DNA of 44,698 nucleotides, from assembly GCA_021788625.1 (NCBI GenBank), contig JAJYKL010000029.1, positions 1 to 44,698 on the forward strand. The letters are read 5' to 3'. Numbering within the stretch: the stretch's first letter is position 1; each line of letters starts with the position of its first letter. Positions 1 to 9,875 of the stretch are shown one piece after another. The translations under genes were made by a program, and so were the position numbers. Below the pieces are notes generated by a model. The model worked only from the letters and a program-made list of their open reading frames with translations. It was not told the DNA's origin and ran no database searches. This stretch comes from Chloroflexota bacterium. GTDB taxonomy: Bacteria > Chloroflexota > Anaerolineae > J036 > Brachytrichaceae.

Positions 1-149
1 ACTGGGTCCTGCGGGTAAATCCAGGCCAGCTCCACGCCGCCAAATCCATTGCGCCTCACCCAATCGAGTTGCGTCCTGATGTCGTCCTCGCGGATGATGC
101 CATTGAACCACCACCAGCGGGTATAAGGTTTCGATGTGGTATACATCAT
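1..149 (-). CDS. Glycoside hydrolase, N-terminal fragment (window edge)
   Basis: An open frame on the minus strand starts at tandem ATG codons (149 and 146) behind a good AAGGAG ribosome site at about 153-160 and runs off the left edge of the window. The visible 49 residues begin MMYTTSKPYTRWWWFNGI and continue with REDDIRTQLDWVRRNGFGG and VELAWIYP. The pattern of a Trp-rich start followed by a helix and then a G-G-hydrophobic strand resembles the start of large glycosidases that align with rhamnosidase-like GH106 proteins, in which a (W)WxWxNG stretch precedes 'LExMKRxGIGG'. The ribosome-site spacing favours the second ATG (146). Family assignment is a recognition-based guess from a short piece; that it is a real gene start is more certain than its substrate. 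Confidence 0.55.
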   Translation of the reverse strand, partial: MMYTTSKPYTRWWWFNGIIREDDIRTQLDWVRRNGFGGVELAWIYPQDP

Positions 150-436
150 CTATCTCCTTACAGCTTGCTGAAGTCAATCACTTCCGGTCGCGCGCCCTCG
201 TGGATGATTGATTTCTGAGTAATAATAACCGGCGTCGCGTCACGCGTAGCCATTCAATATCGATGCCAGACTTCCTTCGTTGGGCATCGGGTTATCTTTT
301 CAACCACTACTTTACGATGGTGATTGTTGTATACTAAATCCGGTATCGTGCAGCAATCCTTTGAAAACTTTTGTAACGCGATCAACGCATCAGCAACGTT
401 ACTGTTTAAGCGATACGTGCGGGAACCCTGTCCATT
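150..436. other. Intergenic region between divergent genes
   Basis: This 287-bp stretch separates the leftward glycosidase from the rightward response regulator, so it should carry both promoters. I see no convincing -35/-10 pair, hairpin or operator. Short overlapping frames here have no recognisable protein character. Confidence 0.4.
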
Positions 437-1252
437 ATGGTTACAAAGTTGACGACATTGGTGGCCGACTGCGATCGTTTTTACCGTCAATCATTAAGCC
501 AACTTCTGGAGAAAGCCGGACATGACGTATTGATCGCCACCAGTATCAGCGATGCGTTACAAACACTCAAGGGACGCTCCGCAGACATTATCATCACCGA
601 TCTATACCTGGACAGTCACCAACCTGATGGCTTTATGATACTCAGGCTGGCTCGGCAAGTGCGGCCTGGCTGCGAGGTTATATTCACCACCAGCACACCA
701 CGGCTGGAGACAGCCATACAGTGCTTGCGTGAAGGGGCGTGTGACTACCTGTCCAAACCTGTGAGTGATGCTGACTTATTGGCAAGCGTCCAGCGAATCC
801 AGGAAAGGCTGGTGCAGCGTCTCCAGCAGGAGGATGCGCTCGTTACCATCGAAACGAACATACGTAAAGTGTTAAGCCGATCTACGGCCACCCTTGGTGC
901 ACCTGTTGAACCTGAACAAATTGAGCCCAAGCACTATCGTATTGGACCCGTGTTGCTGGACCTGAATCGCTATGAGATTGAGGTGGATGGTCAGCGGATC
1001 AGTGCAACCACTTCAGAAATACAGATCTTGGGTTATCTATGTCGCAATCCCAGGCGGGTTGTTACTCCGCAGGAACTGATTCGCTCCATCCGAGGTTATA
1101 CAGTGGAACCTCGTGATGCACAGGAAACCATTCGTGCGCACATCAGCAACCTGCGTCGAAAGCTTTCCATGATTGCGCCGGACGCCGATATCATTACCAC
1201 TGTTCGCTCTGTGGGTTACTCCCTGAAAACACCTCCCCAGGTGTCATTATGA
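437..1252 (+). CDS. OmpR/PhoB-type DNA-binding response regulator
   Basis: The 271-residue protein has an N-terminal receiver (about residues 5-125) with the acidic pocket near D11/D13, the phosphoacceptor Asp at about residue 55 in IITDLYLD, and the conserved Lys at about 107 in YLSKP. A linker of roughly 40 residues follows, then a PhoB-type winged-helix domain (about 165-265) with the usual ending SNLRRKL...TVRSVGYSL. It should be phosphorylated by a sensor kinase and bind promoter DNA; no kinase lies directly beside it, so the partner is unknown. The ATG at 437 has no obvious ribosome site. It converges with the giant gene that ends at 1305. Function class is confident; target genes are not visible. 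Confidence 0.9.
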   Translation: MVTKLTTLVADCDRFYRQSLSQLLEKAGHDVLIATSISDALQTLKGRSADIIITDLYLDSHQPDGFMILRLARQVRPGCEVIFTTSTPRLETAIQCLREGACDYLSKPVSDADLLASVQRIQERLVQRLQQEDALVTIETNIRKVLSRSTATLGAPVEPEQIEPKHYRIGPVLLDLNRYEIEVDGQRISATTSEIQILGYLCRNPRRVVTPQELIRSIRGYTVEPRDAQETIRAHISNLRRKLSMIAPDADIITTVRSVGYSLKTPPQVSL

Positions 1253-1304
1253 GCGTGTGATGCAGTTTCGCCGCGGGATCACAGCCCATCCAGGACCTAT
1301 CGTT

Positions 1305-4300
1305 CTACAGCTTCTTCTCCAACATGCAGTCAAGTGTTGCCAGGTCGAGTGCTGCTCCCAGGCGCGTGAAGATCAGTCGGGCCTCGTGCATTTCGCGCCT
1401 TGCCTCGGCGGCGTTGCCCTCGCTCAAGAGTACTCGAGCGGATTGAAGTGCGATTCGTCCCTTCTCCAGGTCGTCCGTCACCTCAGCCATGATGGTCTGT
1501 CCGTGGGTTAAAGCTTGCCGAGCAGCATCCTGATCATCGCGTTGCAGCTCGATCTGCGAAACCAGGCGCCAGCCATCAGCCTCCAGACGCTTATTACCGG
1601 CAGTAGCTGCAAGGGTTAATGCCTCTTCAACCTCTTTACCGGCTTCGTCAATATCACCCTGCACCAGGAAAACTTCCGTTCGCACCAGCCGGATTTCAGT
1701 CAGCAAGTCATTGGCACCGATGGCATTCGCCTCGGCAGCACAGATATCTGTCAAGGCCTGAGCTGCCTGCACTTTACCCCTGAGCAGTAAAACCTGTGCC
1801 TGTCCTATTTTCGAACTGATGGCATGATAGGGCATATTCAACTGCTCAGAGATGGTCACGCTGCTTCGCAGGTGGGATTCGGCGCGCACAAGATCACCCT
1901 GATCTCTGGCCAATGCCGCCATATTATTGTGCGTGATAGCCATGCCCTCCACATCGCCAAGTTCCTGACGCATCTCCAGGCTCTGTTGGAAAAAAGCTTC
2001 AGCCTGCTTCCACTCGCCAGCCGATACCGCCAGGATGCCAAGATTGCTTTTGTTCGCCGCTACCCCCCATGTATACCCCATCTGCTCCCGGATTGACATG
2101 GCTTGCGTCGTATGGTAGAAAGCAGCTTTCCAATCACCCTGCCGGTAGCATACGCCTCCCAGAACGCTTTCCGCTGCAGCCAGTTCAACCAGATTTCCAC
2201 TGTGTTGTGCGTAGTCGAGGCTCGTCAAGCACGCTTTCGCTGAGCGATCCAAACGTCCCTGCAAGAGATACGTGAAGGCCTGGCTCCCCGTGATGCGTGC
2301 TGCCTCAACCAGGGCGTCATGACTGGTGGGCTGTCCCACCGCAGCCAAGGCCATCCAGAAAAATTCGATCGCTTTATCGAGTAACCCCTGTTTTTGAGCC
2401 GTCTCACCCAGGCGACGGTACAGGCCAGCCCGCTGGTAATTGCCAATTCCCGTGCTGTTGAGCAATGCGAGACCCGATTCCAGGATGGCATGGGATTCCG
2501 TATATTCGCCCGTCAGGCGATACGTGTCGCCAAGGCCGGTCACGACCCGCCACTTCAAGACATCTGTGGTGCTGGGGATCAGATCGATGAGCTGGATCGC
2601 TTCACGGAAGTACGTTAAGGCCTCTTCATTCGCGTTCCGTCCGGCGGCTCGCTCTCCCGCCACGACCAGGTAATTCAGTGACTTCCCAGGCTGATTTGCC
2701 TGTGTGTAGTGGTAAGCCAGTTCCTCAGCGTGCGCCTCCTGTTCGCCTGTCCAAAGGCTCTCCAACTGCAAGGCAACCTTCAGATGCAGCTCCTGACGAT
2801 ACGTTCGGAGCATGCTTTCATATACAGCGGTCTCAAGCAATGCATGGCTGAAGATCCACTGCTGGCTGCTCTCATTTACGCGTTTCATCATGCCTCGCGC
2901 TTCCAGGCGTGACAGCAGCTCCGCTCCCCCCGCCACCCCGGCCACCGGCAACAGGAGTCGGGGCTCTACCGGGCTGCCAATCACGGCGGCGCATTGCAGT
3001 AGATACTTGAGATCCTCCGGGAGCGCATCGACCCGAGAACGCATGAGGGCGCCCAACGACTGCGGTAAGGGTAGGCTTCCAACCATTACATTCTCGTCAA
3101 TGGTCCATCCGGTCTCCTCACGTCGCAGGTAGTCCTGGTCGATTAGTAACCGGATCAGTTCTTCAATGTAGTATGGATTGCCTTCGCTACGCTCCAGGAT
3201 GAATGTCCTGAGTTGCGACGTTACGGGCGCTTCGGGCAACAGCGCCTTAATAAGCACTTCGCTGTCCGTTAATGGCAGCCGGTCCAGGAATAGCTTCAAG
3301 GTGTGGACCGCATGCAGGCTTAACATCCTCGCCAGACGGTCATTCGGCTTCTCGTTTTCCTCCCAGCGTTGGGCGCATACAAAAAGGATTGGGATTGTCG
3401 CCACCATGTTCGATAGGAACAAGAGCAGGTCAGCCGACATGGGATCCACCCAATGGAGGTCGTCCAGCATGAGGACGACCGGCCGCACCGTGGCGATGCT
3501 CCTTAAGAGGTTACGCATGGCAACGAAGATCTGTTGCCGTAGCTGATCAGGACTCAAGCTGGCCAGCCGCTCACCATTGGTTGATCCGGGATCCACCCCC
3601 ACCAACAGCTCAATAAAAGGCCGGCTGGATCGCGCTTCTTCCGGCCAACTCTCAAATGCGTCGTCAATGCGTCGGACCGCCTGTTCGACTTCTTCGTTAG
3701 GTCGCAGTCCGAATACATGCGTCATGAGGTTCGTGATCAAGTGGAAAGCCTGACCCGAACGCTGGGGAGAGCATTGTCCGAGCCATACCTGTGCCCGGTC
3801 CCCCACCACCGTTTCAAACTCGTGCATTAAACGGCTTTTCCCAATTCCCGCTTCCCCCTCAATCCACACCAACCCACCAACGCCGTGGTCGAGATTCTTC
3901 GCCAGAGCGGCCATGGCCATGAGCGCTGCTTCGCGGCCCACGAGCGGCACGTTACTGGTGAGAGCCTCGCGTGATGGGCTGGGGAGTTCTTTTAACCCAG
4001 CCAGTTCGGTAACGGATAGCCGTGCAAGCGCTGCGCTTTCTGGGTCCGATGGTGCGTGGTAGATGAAGACGCGCTCGGTCGCGTCGTTCACCGCATGGGT
4101 CACCCATACCTTCCCAGGTGTGGCCACTTCGGCCACATATTGCGCCATTTGCACAGGCGGACCCGTGACAATCATTTCCGCTGCGGTTTGATCTTGACCG
4201 GAGACATCCTTTAGCCAGCCAGCAACGACGTCGCCCAGGCTGACAGCCACTCGAGCCGTCAACACCAGATCCTCTGGATTGTTGGGCTGCCTGACAATCT

Positions 4301-7300
4301 GCAGTGCACGCATGGCCACCCATACCGCTCTTTCGGCGTCATTTTCATGCGCTGCAGGTGCGCCCAGTACCACAGTCAATCCATCGTGACGCCGGATTAC
4401 CTCCCCCTGGTAGTCGTGAACAACGGCAACGAGTTGAGGGACAATGTGCGAGAGAGTTTCGAATACCAATTCTTCATCGGCTTCCTTAGGTGGCAGCAGG
4501 TCCATCCACACGATGGCAGCCGAGCGCCACTCGCCTTGCTCAGCAGATGGCGTTCCTGGAGAGCGTGCTTCGACATGGCTTGCTCCACTGGTCGATGCAC
4601 GTGACGCGGTATGGACTTCAGCACTCTGCTCCAGCGTTTTAGCCAGTTTAAGACTGTGTGCGGCACCTATGCCGCTAAATCTATTAGCCGCTACGGTCGC
4701 TGCCATAGCAGCCTTTTCCCATAGCGAGGGAGCGTGTTGCTGATCTGAAGCGGCCCACTCCGCATAGGTTTGTGCCAGCTCGAGCTGTGATAGACCTCCC
4801 CGATACACCTCATGATGCAGATCACACGTTTGGATCGCCTGCTTCAACAATTCTTCTGCCTCAGCGTAGCACCCCAGGTTTCTCTGCAACATTCCTGCCA
4901 CGCGCAGGCAATCGGCTGTCTCCTTATTAATTCCAACCGCTTTAGCCTTCGCCAGTGCCTCTGTCACCGTCTCCAAGCCCTTCTTTGAGTCGCCAAGGGC
5001 AGCTTGCACCAGGGCGCGTAACCATCGCGCCAGGATATCCTCGGCATCGCTACTGGCAGCCTTGAGTGAGGCGGCCAGGTCAAGGCATGCATTAGCTTCC
5101 TCAGTTTTGCCCTCGATGATGTCGAGTTGGGCTATTCCCAATGCGGCTACGACTGTTTCAGAGTCCTCGCCCAGGCGTCTGCTTATCCCCAGGCTTTCAT
5201 CCAGATAGTGACGGGCTTTCTCGTGCTCGCCCATTTCCATATACAGCAGGCCCAGATTCGTCAAATTCAACGCCTGGCCAGGCATATAGCCGATCTCTCG
5301 CCGTAACTTCATGGATTGATCGAAGTTTTCGAACGCACGTTGCCAGAGCCCTTGCTCGTAATAGAGGATGCCCAGGTTGGTATACGCATTTGCGGTTCCA
5401 AACGTGTATCCCATCCGGCGATACAGGTCAAGGCTTCGCTCCACATGCTCACTCGCTTCGCCCAGCTTGTCTTGCCGCCAAAAAATCCCTCCCAGGGTAT
5501 TGTGCAGACTGGCAACGGTAATGGGATCATCGACGTGTGCCGGATCAGAGTCGAAGGTGGCGGAGCTGGCCAGTGCGAATGCTTCGCTCAGCCGATTCTG
5601 CCTGAAGCGCACCCACGCCAGACGATCCAGTAGCGACCGCCACAGGCTCTGGTAAGCCAGAGTGCCCGATGGGCCCAGAAGATCCAAAGCAGCCTCCAGG
5701 TGTTTACTGGCTTCATCCAGGGCGCCCATCGATTGCCGAACATCAGCCAGTTCCCGCAGGCCCTCCACCTGGAGCACCATCGCCTCGCTGCCTGGCAACA
5801 CCATGTCCTCACTGCGCAATCCGTCAGTCAATACACGGAGCACTTCCGCAGCGGCGCTAAAGTTACCTGCGAATTTGAATGCACGTCCCAGACCAATCTT
5901 GGCACGCGCCAGTTGGGTTTCATTGCCTTGAACTTGCCGCTCCATTAATGTAATGGCACGTTGATAGTGCTGGATGGCGCTCTCGGTGTTATATCGGCGC
6001 ACGGCACTTTCGGCTGCCGCGATCAAGTAGGGGATGGCTCTCAAGGGGGTGGGACTTTCGATGTAGTGGTAGGCCAGTAGCTCTACCTTGTCGTATCCCA
6101 GCCAGTAGCGACTGGCTTCTATCGCTTGCGCGGCCTGACCATGTAGTTCCTGCCGATCTCGTCGCAGGAGTGTGCCATAGACAGCTTCCTGAATCAAAAC
6201 GTGACTGAATGCATAGCCCTGCTCGGTTCCGAACGACTCACGCCTCAAGAACCGGTGTTCCTCAAGTTCGATCAACTGGTCCCGAGTCATCTCTTCGTGT
6301 TGCCGAGCAATCTCGTACAGCAGGTGTATGGGGAATGAACGCCAGATCACCGAAGCGACCTGCAGTAAGCGCCGCGCTGCGGGTGACAGGCGATCATAAC
6401 GAGCCAGTATGAGTCCACGTAGCGTCCCAGGCACTTCCTTGAGCAAGTCGTGGACCTTCGGTGTCACCCTCCACTGTTGACCATCGTTGATAATGCCTCC
6501 GCGATCGCTCAGTATCCGTAACAATTCCTCGATGTAGAACGGTACGCCTTCGGCACGCCTAACAATCAGGGACATAATGGCATGGATTTCGTCGTCGACT
6601 GGACCGAGCAATTGATCGACCAGGAGGACGGACTCAGCATCCGACAGCGGCTGCAACTGGATATCCACAACTGATGTTGGGTTTTGCGCGGCCACTTCGA
6701 TGAGTGGTCGAATTGTGCTGCTCTGGTCTTGATCGCGTGATACCAGCACCATCATAAGAGGTAAATCGCCTGTAGTCTGAAGAAGGCTCTCGATGAACTC
6801 ACGCGAAGCCGTGTCCATCCAATGCAGGTCTTCCAGGATGATCAGGGTAGTGGCCTGCTGTACCTCCGCATCGATGACCTGCTTCACCGCGACACCAATC
6901 TGGCGTTGTAGCATTTGTGTATCCAGCAGGTCCAGGGGTGAATCGATATGTGCGTTGGGTTGTGGCAACCCACACATCTGGCACAGATAGGGTAATGCCT
7001 CTTCTCCATGTGAAAGACGATGGCGCACGTAGCTTTGTAATACGCGCACCTGTTCGTTGATGGGCATCGTTTCTGTGATTCCTGCTATGTTTCGTACCAG
7101 TTCGGCAATGACCCACATGGCTCTGGATCGGGTATAAGCTATACAGCTGCCCTCATAAATCTGCACGTCTGGTTGATGGACAGCCGAGCGGAACTCACTG
7201 ACCAGCCGGCTCTTACCCAATCCTGCTTCACCCGTAATGAAAACCACCTGATTCTGATGCTGTTCATATACCTTGTTCAGAGCAGCTTGCATAAGAGACA

Positions 7301-8198
7301 GCGCCTCGCCGCGTCCGATCATCGGTGCCTGCAGCCCGAGCAGGCCTCGCACGGCACTTTTTTTCTTTTGCAAACCAATTAGCCGATATACAGGGACTTG
7401 TTTGGGTTCATCCGCAACCGACGCAGGTGTCAGAGTGCTATAGATCAGGAACGCGTGGGTACGCTGGTACGTGACGAAACTAGCCTGTGCAGTACCCGGA
7501 GCGGCAGACTCCGCCAATTGGGAAGCCAGATCGACGGTGTTGCCGACAACAGTGTATGCCATGCGTAGATCATTTCCAACCGCATCGACAAGGACCATAC
7601 CCGTATGTATGCCAATACCAATCTGTAGATCGATGCCGTACCGGTCCTTGGCGCGTTCATGCAGAAGCTGGAATGCTGCCAATATGTCGAGCGCGGCACG
7701 CGCACCCCGCTCTGGGTCGTTCTCGTGAACGATGGGTGCACCAAACAAAGCTATCAGGCTGCTACCCGTGAACTTATCGACTGTGCCTTCATACTCATAG
7801 ATCACATTCGCCAGCTTGCGCACCAGCTCATTGGTCATCAGGTATATATCTTCATTGTCTGGAACACTGGAATGCGGCGACAGGCCAGAGAACGCTATAA
7901 ACAGGACCGTAACCTCACGCCGTTCAGCTGAACGGTGCTTCGACGCTGCACTTATCTTTGCCTCAAGGGAGGAAGGCATCATGTCTCGCAGTTGTTCGGT
8001 CAAGGTTTCCGACAACGTAGAACCCACGCTTATGGCATCTTTGGCATGCAGGTTTTTTCCACAGCTCGAACAGACGGAACTACCAGCAGGATTTGATTTC
8101 CCACATGCCGGGCAAGAATAGGTGAGCGCATTGGCGCAATACAGGCATATGTCAGTACCATCTGGATTCTGATATTGGCACGTTGGGCAAGTTATCAT
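1305..8198 (-). CDS. Giant duplicated zinc-ribbon / cyclase-homology / AAA / TPR signalling protein
   Basis: The 2297-residue protein starts with two CxxC...CxxC zinc ribbons (residues 4-48). Then the same order occurs twice: class III cyclase homology domain, AAA/STAND-type ATPase, TPR array. Copy 1 has cyclase homology at about 90-270, Walker A GEAGLGKS near 323, Walker B LIILEDLHW near 453, and TPRs at about 780-1190. Copy 2 has cyclase homology at about 1225-1400, Walker A GEAGIGKS near 1448, Walker B VLMLDDLHW near 1576, and TPRs at about 1950-2290. In copy 1 both metal-binding Asp positions are replaced (LFIAFSG and FTGSSLIALFG); copy 2 keeps both Asp (VWMDL and RRHDGL). Both lack the Asn/Arg transition-state pair. 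It is therefore probably an ATP-driven signalling scaffold rather than an active cyclase. The ATG at 8198 follows CGGAG at sensible spacing. The family is common in Chloroflexota and Actinobacteria; ligand and output are unknown. Confidence 0.88.
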   Translation of the reverse strand: MITCPTCQYQNPDGTDICLYCANALTYSCPACGKSNPAGSSVCSSCGKNLHAKDAISVGSTLSETLTEQLRDMMPSSLEAKISAASKHRSAERREVTVLFIAFSGLSPHSSVPDNEDIYLMTNELVRKLANVIYEYEGTVDKFTGSSLIALFGAPIVHENDPERGARAALDILAAFQLLHERAKDRYGIDLQIGIGIHTGMVLVDAVGNDLRMAYTVVGNTVDLASQLAESAAPGTAQASFVTYQRTHAFLIYSTLTPASVADEPKQVPVYRLIGLQKKKSAVRGLLGLQAPMIGRGEALSLMQAALNKVYEQHQNQVVFITGEAGLGKSRLVSEFRSAVHQPDVQIYEGSCIAYTRSRAMWVIAELVRNIAGITETMPINEQVRVLQSYVRHRLSHGEEALPYLCQMCGLPQPNAHIDSPLDLLDTQMLQRQIGVAVKQVIDAEVQQATTLIILEDLHWMDTASREFIESLLQTTGDLPLMMVLVSRDQDQSSTIRPLIEVAAQNPTSVVDIQLQPLSDAESVLLVDQLLGPVDDEIHAIMSLIVRRAEGVPFYIEELLRILSDRGGIINDGQQWRVTPKVHDLLKEVPGTLRGLILARYDRLSPAARRLLQVASVIWRSFPIHLLYEIARQHEEMTRDQLIELEEHRFLRRESFGTEQGYAFSHVLIQEAVYGTLLRRDRQELHGQAAQAIEASRYWLGYDKVELLAYHYIESPTPLRAIPYLIAAAESAVRRYNTESAIQHYQRAITLMERQVQGNETQLARAKIGLGRAFKFAGNFSAAAEVLRVLTDGLRSEDMVLPGSEAMVLQVEGLRELADVRQSMGALDEASKHLEAALDLLGPSGTLAYQSLWRSLLDRLAWVRFRQNRLSEAFALASSATFDSDPAHVDDPITVASLHNTLGGIFWRQDKLGEASEHVERSLDLYRRMGYTFGTANAYTNLGILYYEQGLWQRAFENFDQSMKLRREIGYMPGQALNLTNLGLLYMEMGEHEKARHYLDESLGISRRLGEDSETVVAALGIAQLDIIEGKTEEANACLDLAASLKAASSDAEDILARWLRALVQAALGDSKKGLETVTEALAKAKAVGINKETADCLRVAGMLQRNLGCYAEAEELLKQAIQTCDLHHEVYRGGLSQLELAQTYAEWAASDQQHAPSLWEKAAMAATVAANRFSGIGAAHSLKLAKTLEQSAEVHTASRASTSGASHVEARSPGTPSAEQGEWRSAAIVWMDLLPPKEADEELVFETLSHIVPQLVAVVHDYQGEVIRRHDGLTVVLGAPAAHENDAERAVWVAMRALQIVRQPNNPEDLVLTARVAVSLGDVVAGWLKDVSGQDQTAAEMIVTGPPVQMAQYVAEVATPGKVWVTHAVNDATERVFIYHAPSDPESAALARLSVTELAGLKELPSPSREALTSNVPLVGREAALMAMAALAKNLDHGVGGLVWIEGEAGIGKSRLMHEFETVVGDRAQVWLGQCSPQRSGQAFHLITNLMTHVFGLRPNEEVEQAVRRIDDAFESWPEEARSSRPFIELLVGVDPGSTNGERLASLSPDQLRQQIFVAMRNLLRSIATVRPVVLMLDDLHWVDPMSADLLLFLSNMVATIPILFVCAQRWEENEKPNDRLARMLSLHAVHTLKLFLDRLPLTDSEVLIKALLPEAPVTSQLRTFILERSEGNPYYIEELIRLLIDQDYLRREETGWTIDENVMVGSLPLPQSLGALMRSRVDALPEDLKYLLQCAAVIGSPVEPRLLLPVAGVAGGAELLSRLEARGMMKRVNESSQQWIFSHALLETAVYESMLRTYRQELHLKVALQLESLWTGEQEAHAEELAYHYTQANQPGKSLNYLVVAGERAAGRNANEEALTYFREAIQLIDLIPSTTDVLKWRVVTGLGDTYRLTGEYTESHAILESGLALLNSTGIGNYQRAGLYRRLGETAQKQGLLDKAIEFFWMALAAVGQPTSHDALVEAARITGSQAFTYLLQGRLDRSAKACLTSLDYAQHSGNLVELAAAESVLGGVCYRQGDWKAAFYHTTQAMSIREQMGYTWGVAANKSNLGILAVSAGEWKQAEAFFQQSLEMRQELGDVEGMAITHNNMAALARDQGDLVRAESHLRSSVTISEQLNMPYHAISSKIGQAQVLLLRGKVQAAQALTDICAAEANAIGANDLLTEIRLVRTEVFLVQGDIDEAGKEVEEALTLAATAGNKRLEADGWRLVSQIELQRDDQDAARQALTHGQTIMAEVTDDLEKGRIALQSARVLLSEGNAAEARREMHEARLIFTRLGAALDLATLDCMLEKKL

Positions 8199-9454
8199 GC
8201 GCGTCTCCGCTATATCAGCGATAAAGATCGTTGCATTATTGAATTCCCAGCCTGATTACATTGCTGAACTATATCTTCGTGGAAATGGGGTATGACGTCA
8301 AGAAGGTTTGTAAAATCTTCACATAATCTTAATGCAAGCTTAACGAAATCTACTTGTAATTCTAGGACATATGACTACAATTCTGACAACTATAAAGGCT
8401 ATTGCGTTTTTGCACTATTGCTAAAAACTATAGTACATCAGCATCTGTGTAGATTACCATACATAGATCAGTAATGTCTTAGTAACTCGCAGTATTTCGT
8501 TCGAACATAATGAATATCGAAGGATTACCATGGTTCAGCGGTCAATGGAGAGCTTTATGACCATGAACATCTCATCGATGAACGAGGCTGATAAAGGTAT
8601 GCGTTGGGCTGGCAAATCCAGGTTCTGACGAGATAGATCCCCACTCATCTGTGAACAGCCCTGCCTGGGGTTGCATGCAAGGCCAAGGTGATGCCTCCAT
8701 CACCTGAGCAAGCACACTTTCCAACACTACCGCTCGTCCAGCTACGAATCCTACCTGCACCGACGTTCAATAATAGATCTGGCAGCCTGGCTACGTCATA
8801 CGTTGCCACTAATGATCGCCGGCGAGTACAGGCGTCCCACCTTCGTACCATAAGGCGAATCGCGAACCCACCGCCGGAATAAACATCTTGTTTTTTTCCT
8901 TTTTATTGGTCTGCCATCAGGTCTGCAGTTCACACGATCTTCAGAATTCCTTGATGCACTCTTTTTGTAACTATTCGTATATATGGATACGATAAATTGT
9001 GTATAAAGAATCTATAACTTTCATGCAGGCCCAGCGTACATGTTGAATAGCAGAAGATATCAACAGGCGCAGCTACTCTTGGGGGGTGCGTAACGCCTGC
9101 TAAAGATTGGGTAATGTAGGGTAATCATGCCTCATGCGCACTTTATATCATGGTCAAGTTGCCTGGCATTATCTTACTCACGGTGGTGCACATCGCTATG
9201 ATATTTTCTCATGACAGTTTAGACATTACAGGCTATACCTGGAGCAAGAAAATAGCTCGTGTACAGTCTGTAGTGGTTATTGGGTGATCCGTATAGAGAT
9301 CTAGCTTGGCAGAAGCTTCGGCGTTCTGCGCTCATCGTTATTCGGATTTCCTCACCATGAGTTCGCGCCTGGAGAAGTATCCTGTAAAATGGCATTACTT
9401 GGTAAGCAAACATCAGTTAGATCGAAACCGTTGCACCGATACCATGTCATCAGT
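8199..9454. other. Long gene-free AT-richer region
   Basis: About 1.25 kb between the leftward giant gene and the rightward receiver gene. It is visibly richer in A and T than its surroundings (for example 8310-8480 and 8940-9030) and contains only short frames without protein character. It should hold the promoter of the giant gene and that of the signalling operon. I could not identify a confident -35/-10 pair, a riboswitch fold, a terminator or a transposon end. It may contain decayed genes or an unrecognised small RNA. Confidence 0.5.
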
Positions 9455-9838
9455 ATGCACCGCATTCTTATACTAGAGGACGAAGTAGGCTTTCAATTGC
9501 TCCTCACGGAGATCCTGACGCGGGCTGGATATCAGGTGGTCTCCGCGCATTCTGGTTTAGAAGCACTCCAGTATGTGGCGAATCAAAAGGTTGACTTGTT
9601 GATCATCGACAACCGTATGCCAGGCATGACCGGGCTGGAGTTTCTAAAACTGCTGCGTGCTGCTGAGGATTGGTCACCCGTCATCGTCATGACAGCTTAT
9701 GCCGACGTGCCGGTGGTGGTGGAATCCATGCGGCTGGGTGCCCTCGACTTCCTTGTCAAGCCATTCGACATCGAAACGGTTGTCCCACTCGTCGAGCACT
9801 GCCTGCAAAAACCGGTTTCTCCACAGGCATTAGCATAG
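9455..9838 (+). CDS. Stand-alone receiver (single-domain response regulator)
   Basis: The protein is about 127 residues and is only a receiver domain. It begins MHRILILEDEVGFQLL, has the phosphoacceptor Asp at about residue 52 (IIDNRMPGMTG), the Thr of MTAY and the conserved Lys at about 102 (FLVKPF). No output domain follows before the stop. The frame is open back to an ATG at 9389, but receivers of this family start right before the first strand, so 9455 is preferred; neither start has a clear ribosome site. The GAF histidine kinase begins 37 bp downstream, so the two are probably co-transcribed. It may act as the kinase's phosphate acceptor, a relay intermediate or a protein-interaction switch. 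Confidence 0.85.
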   Translation: MHRILILEDEVGFQLLLTEILTRAGYQVVSAHSGLEALQYVANQKVDLLIIDNRMPGMTGLEFLKLLRAAEDWSPVIVMTAYADVPVVVESMRLGALDFLVKPFDIETVVPLVEHCLQKPVSPQALA

Positions 9839-9875
9839 CTCTGGAGTAACAAGCTAATCCGATCAGCAACAGGCC

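Noticed and set aside
9389..9454. 22-codon N-terminal extension of the lone receiver.
   Set aside because: The receiver fold starts at 9455 and the extension has no ribosome site at proper spacing or conserved character.
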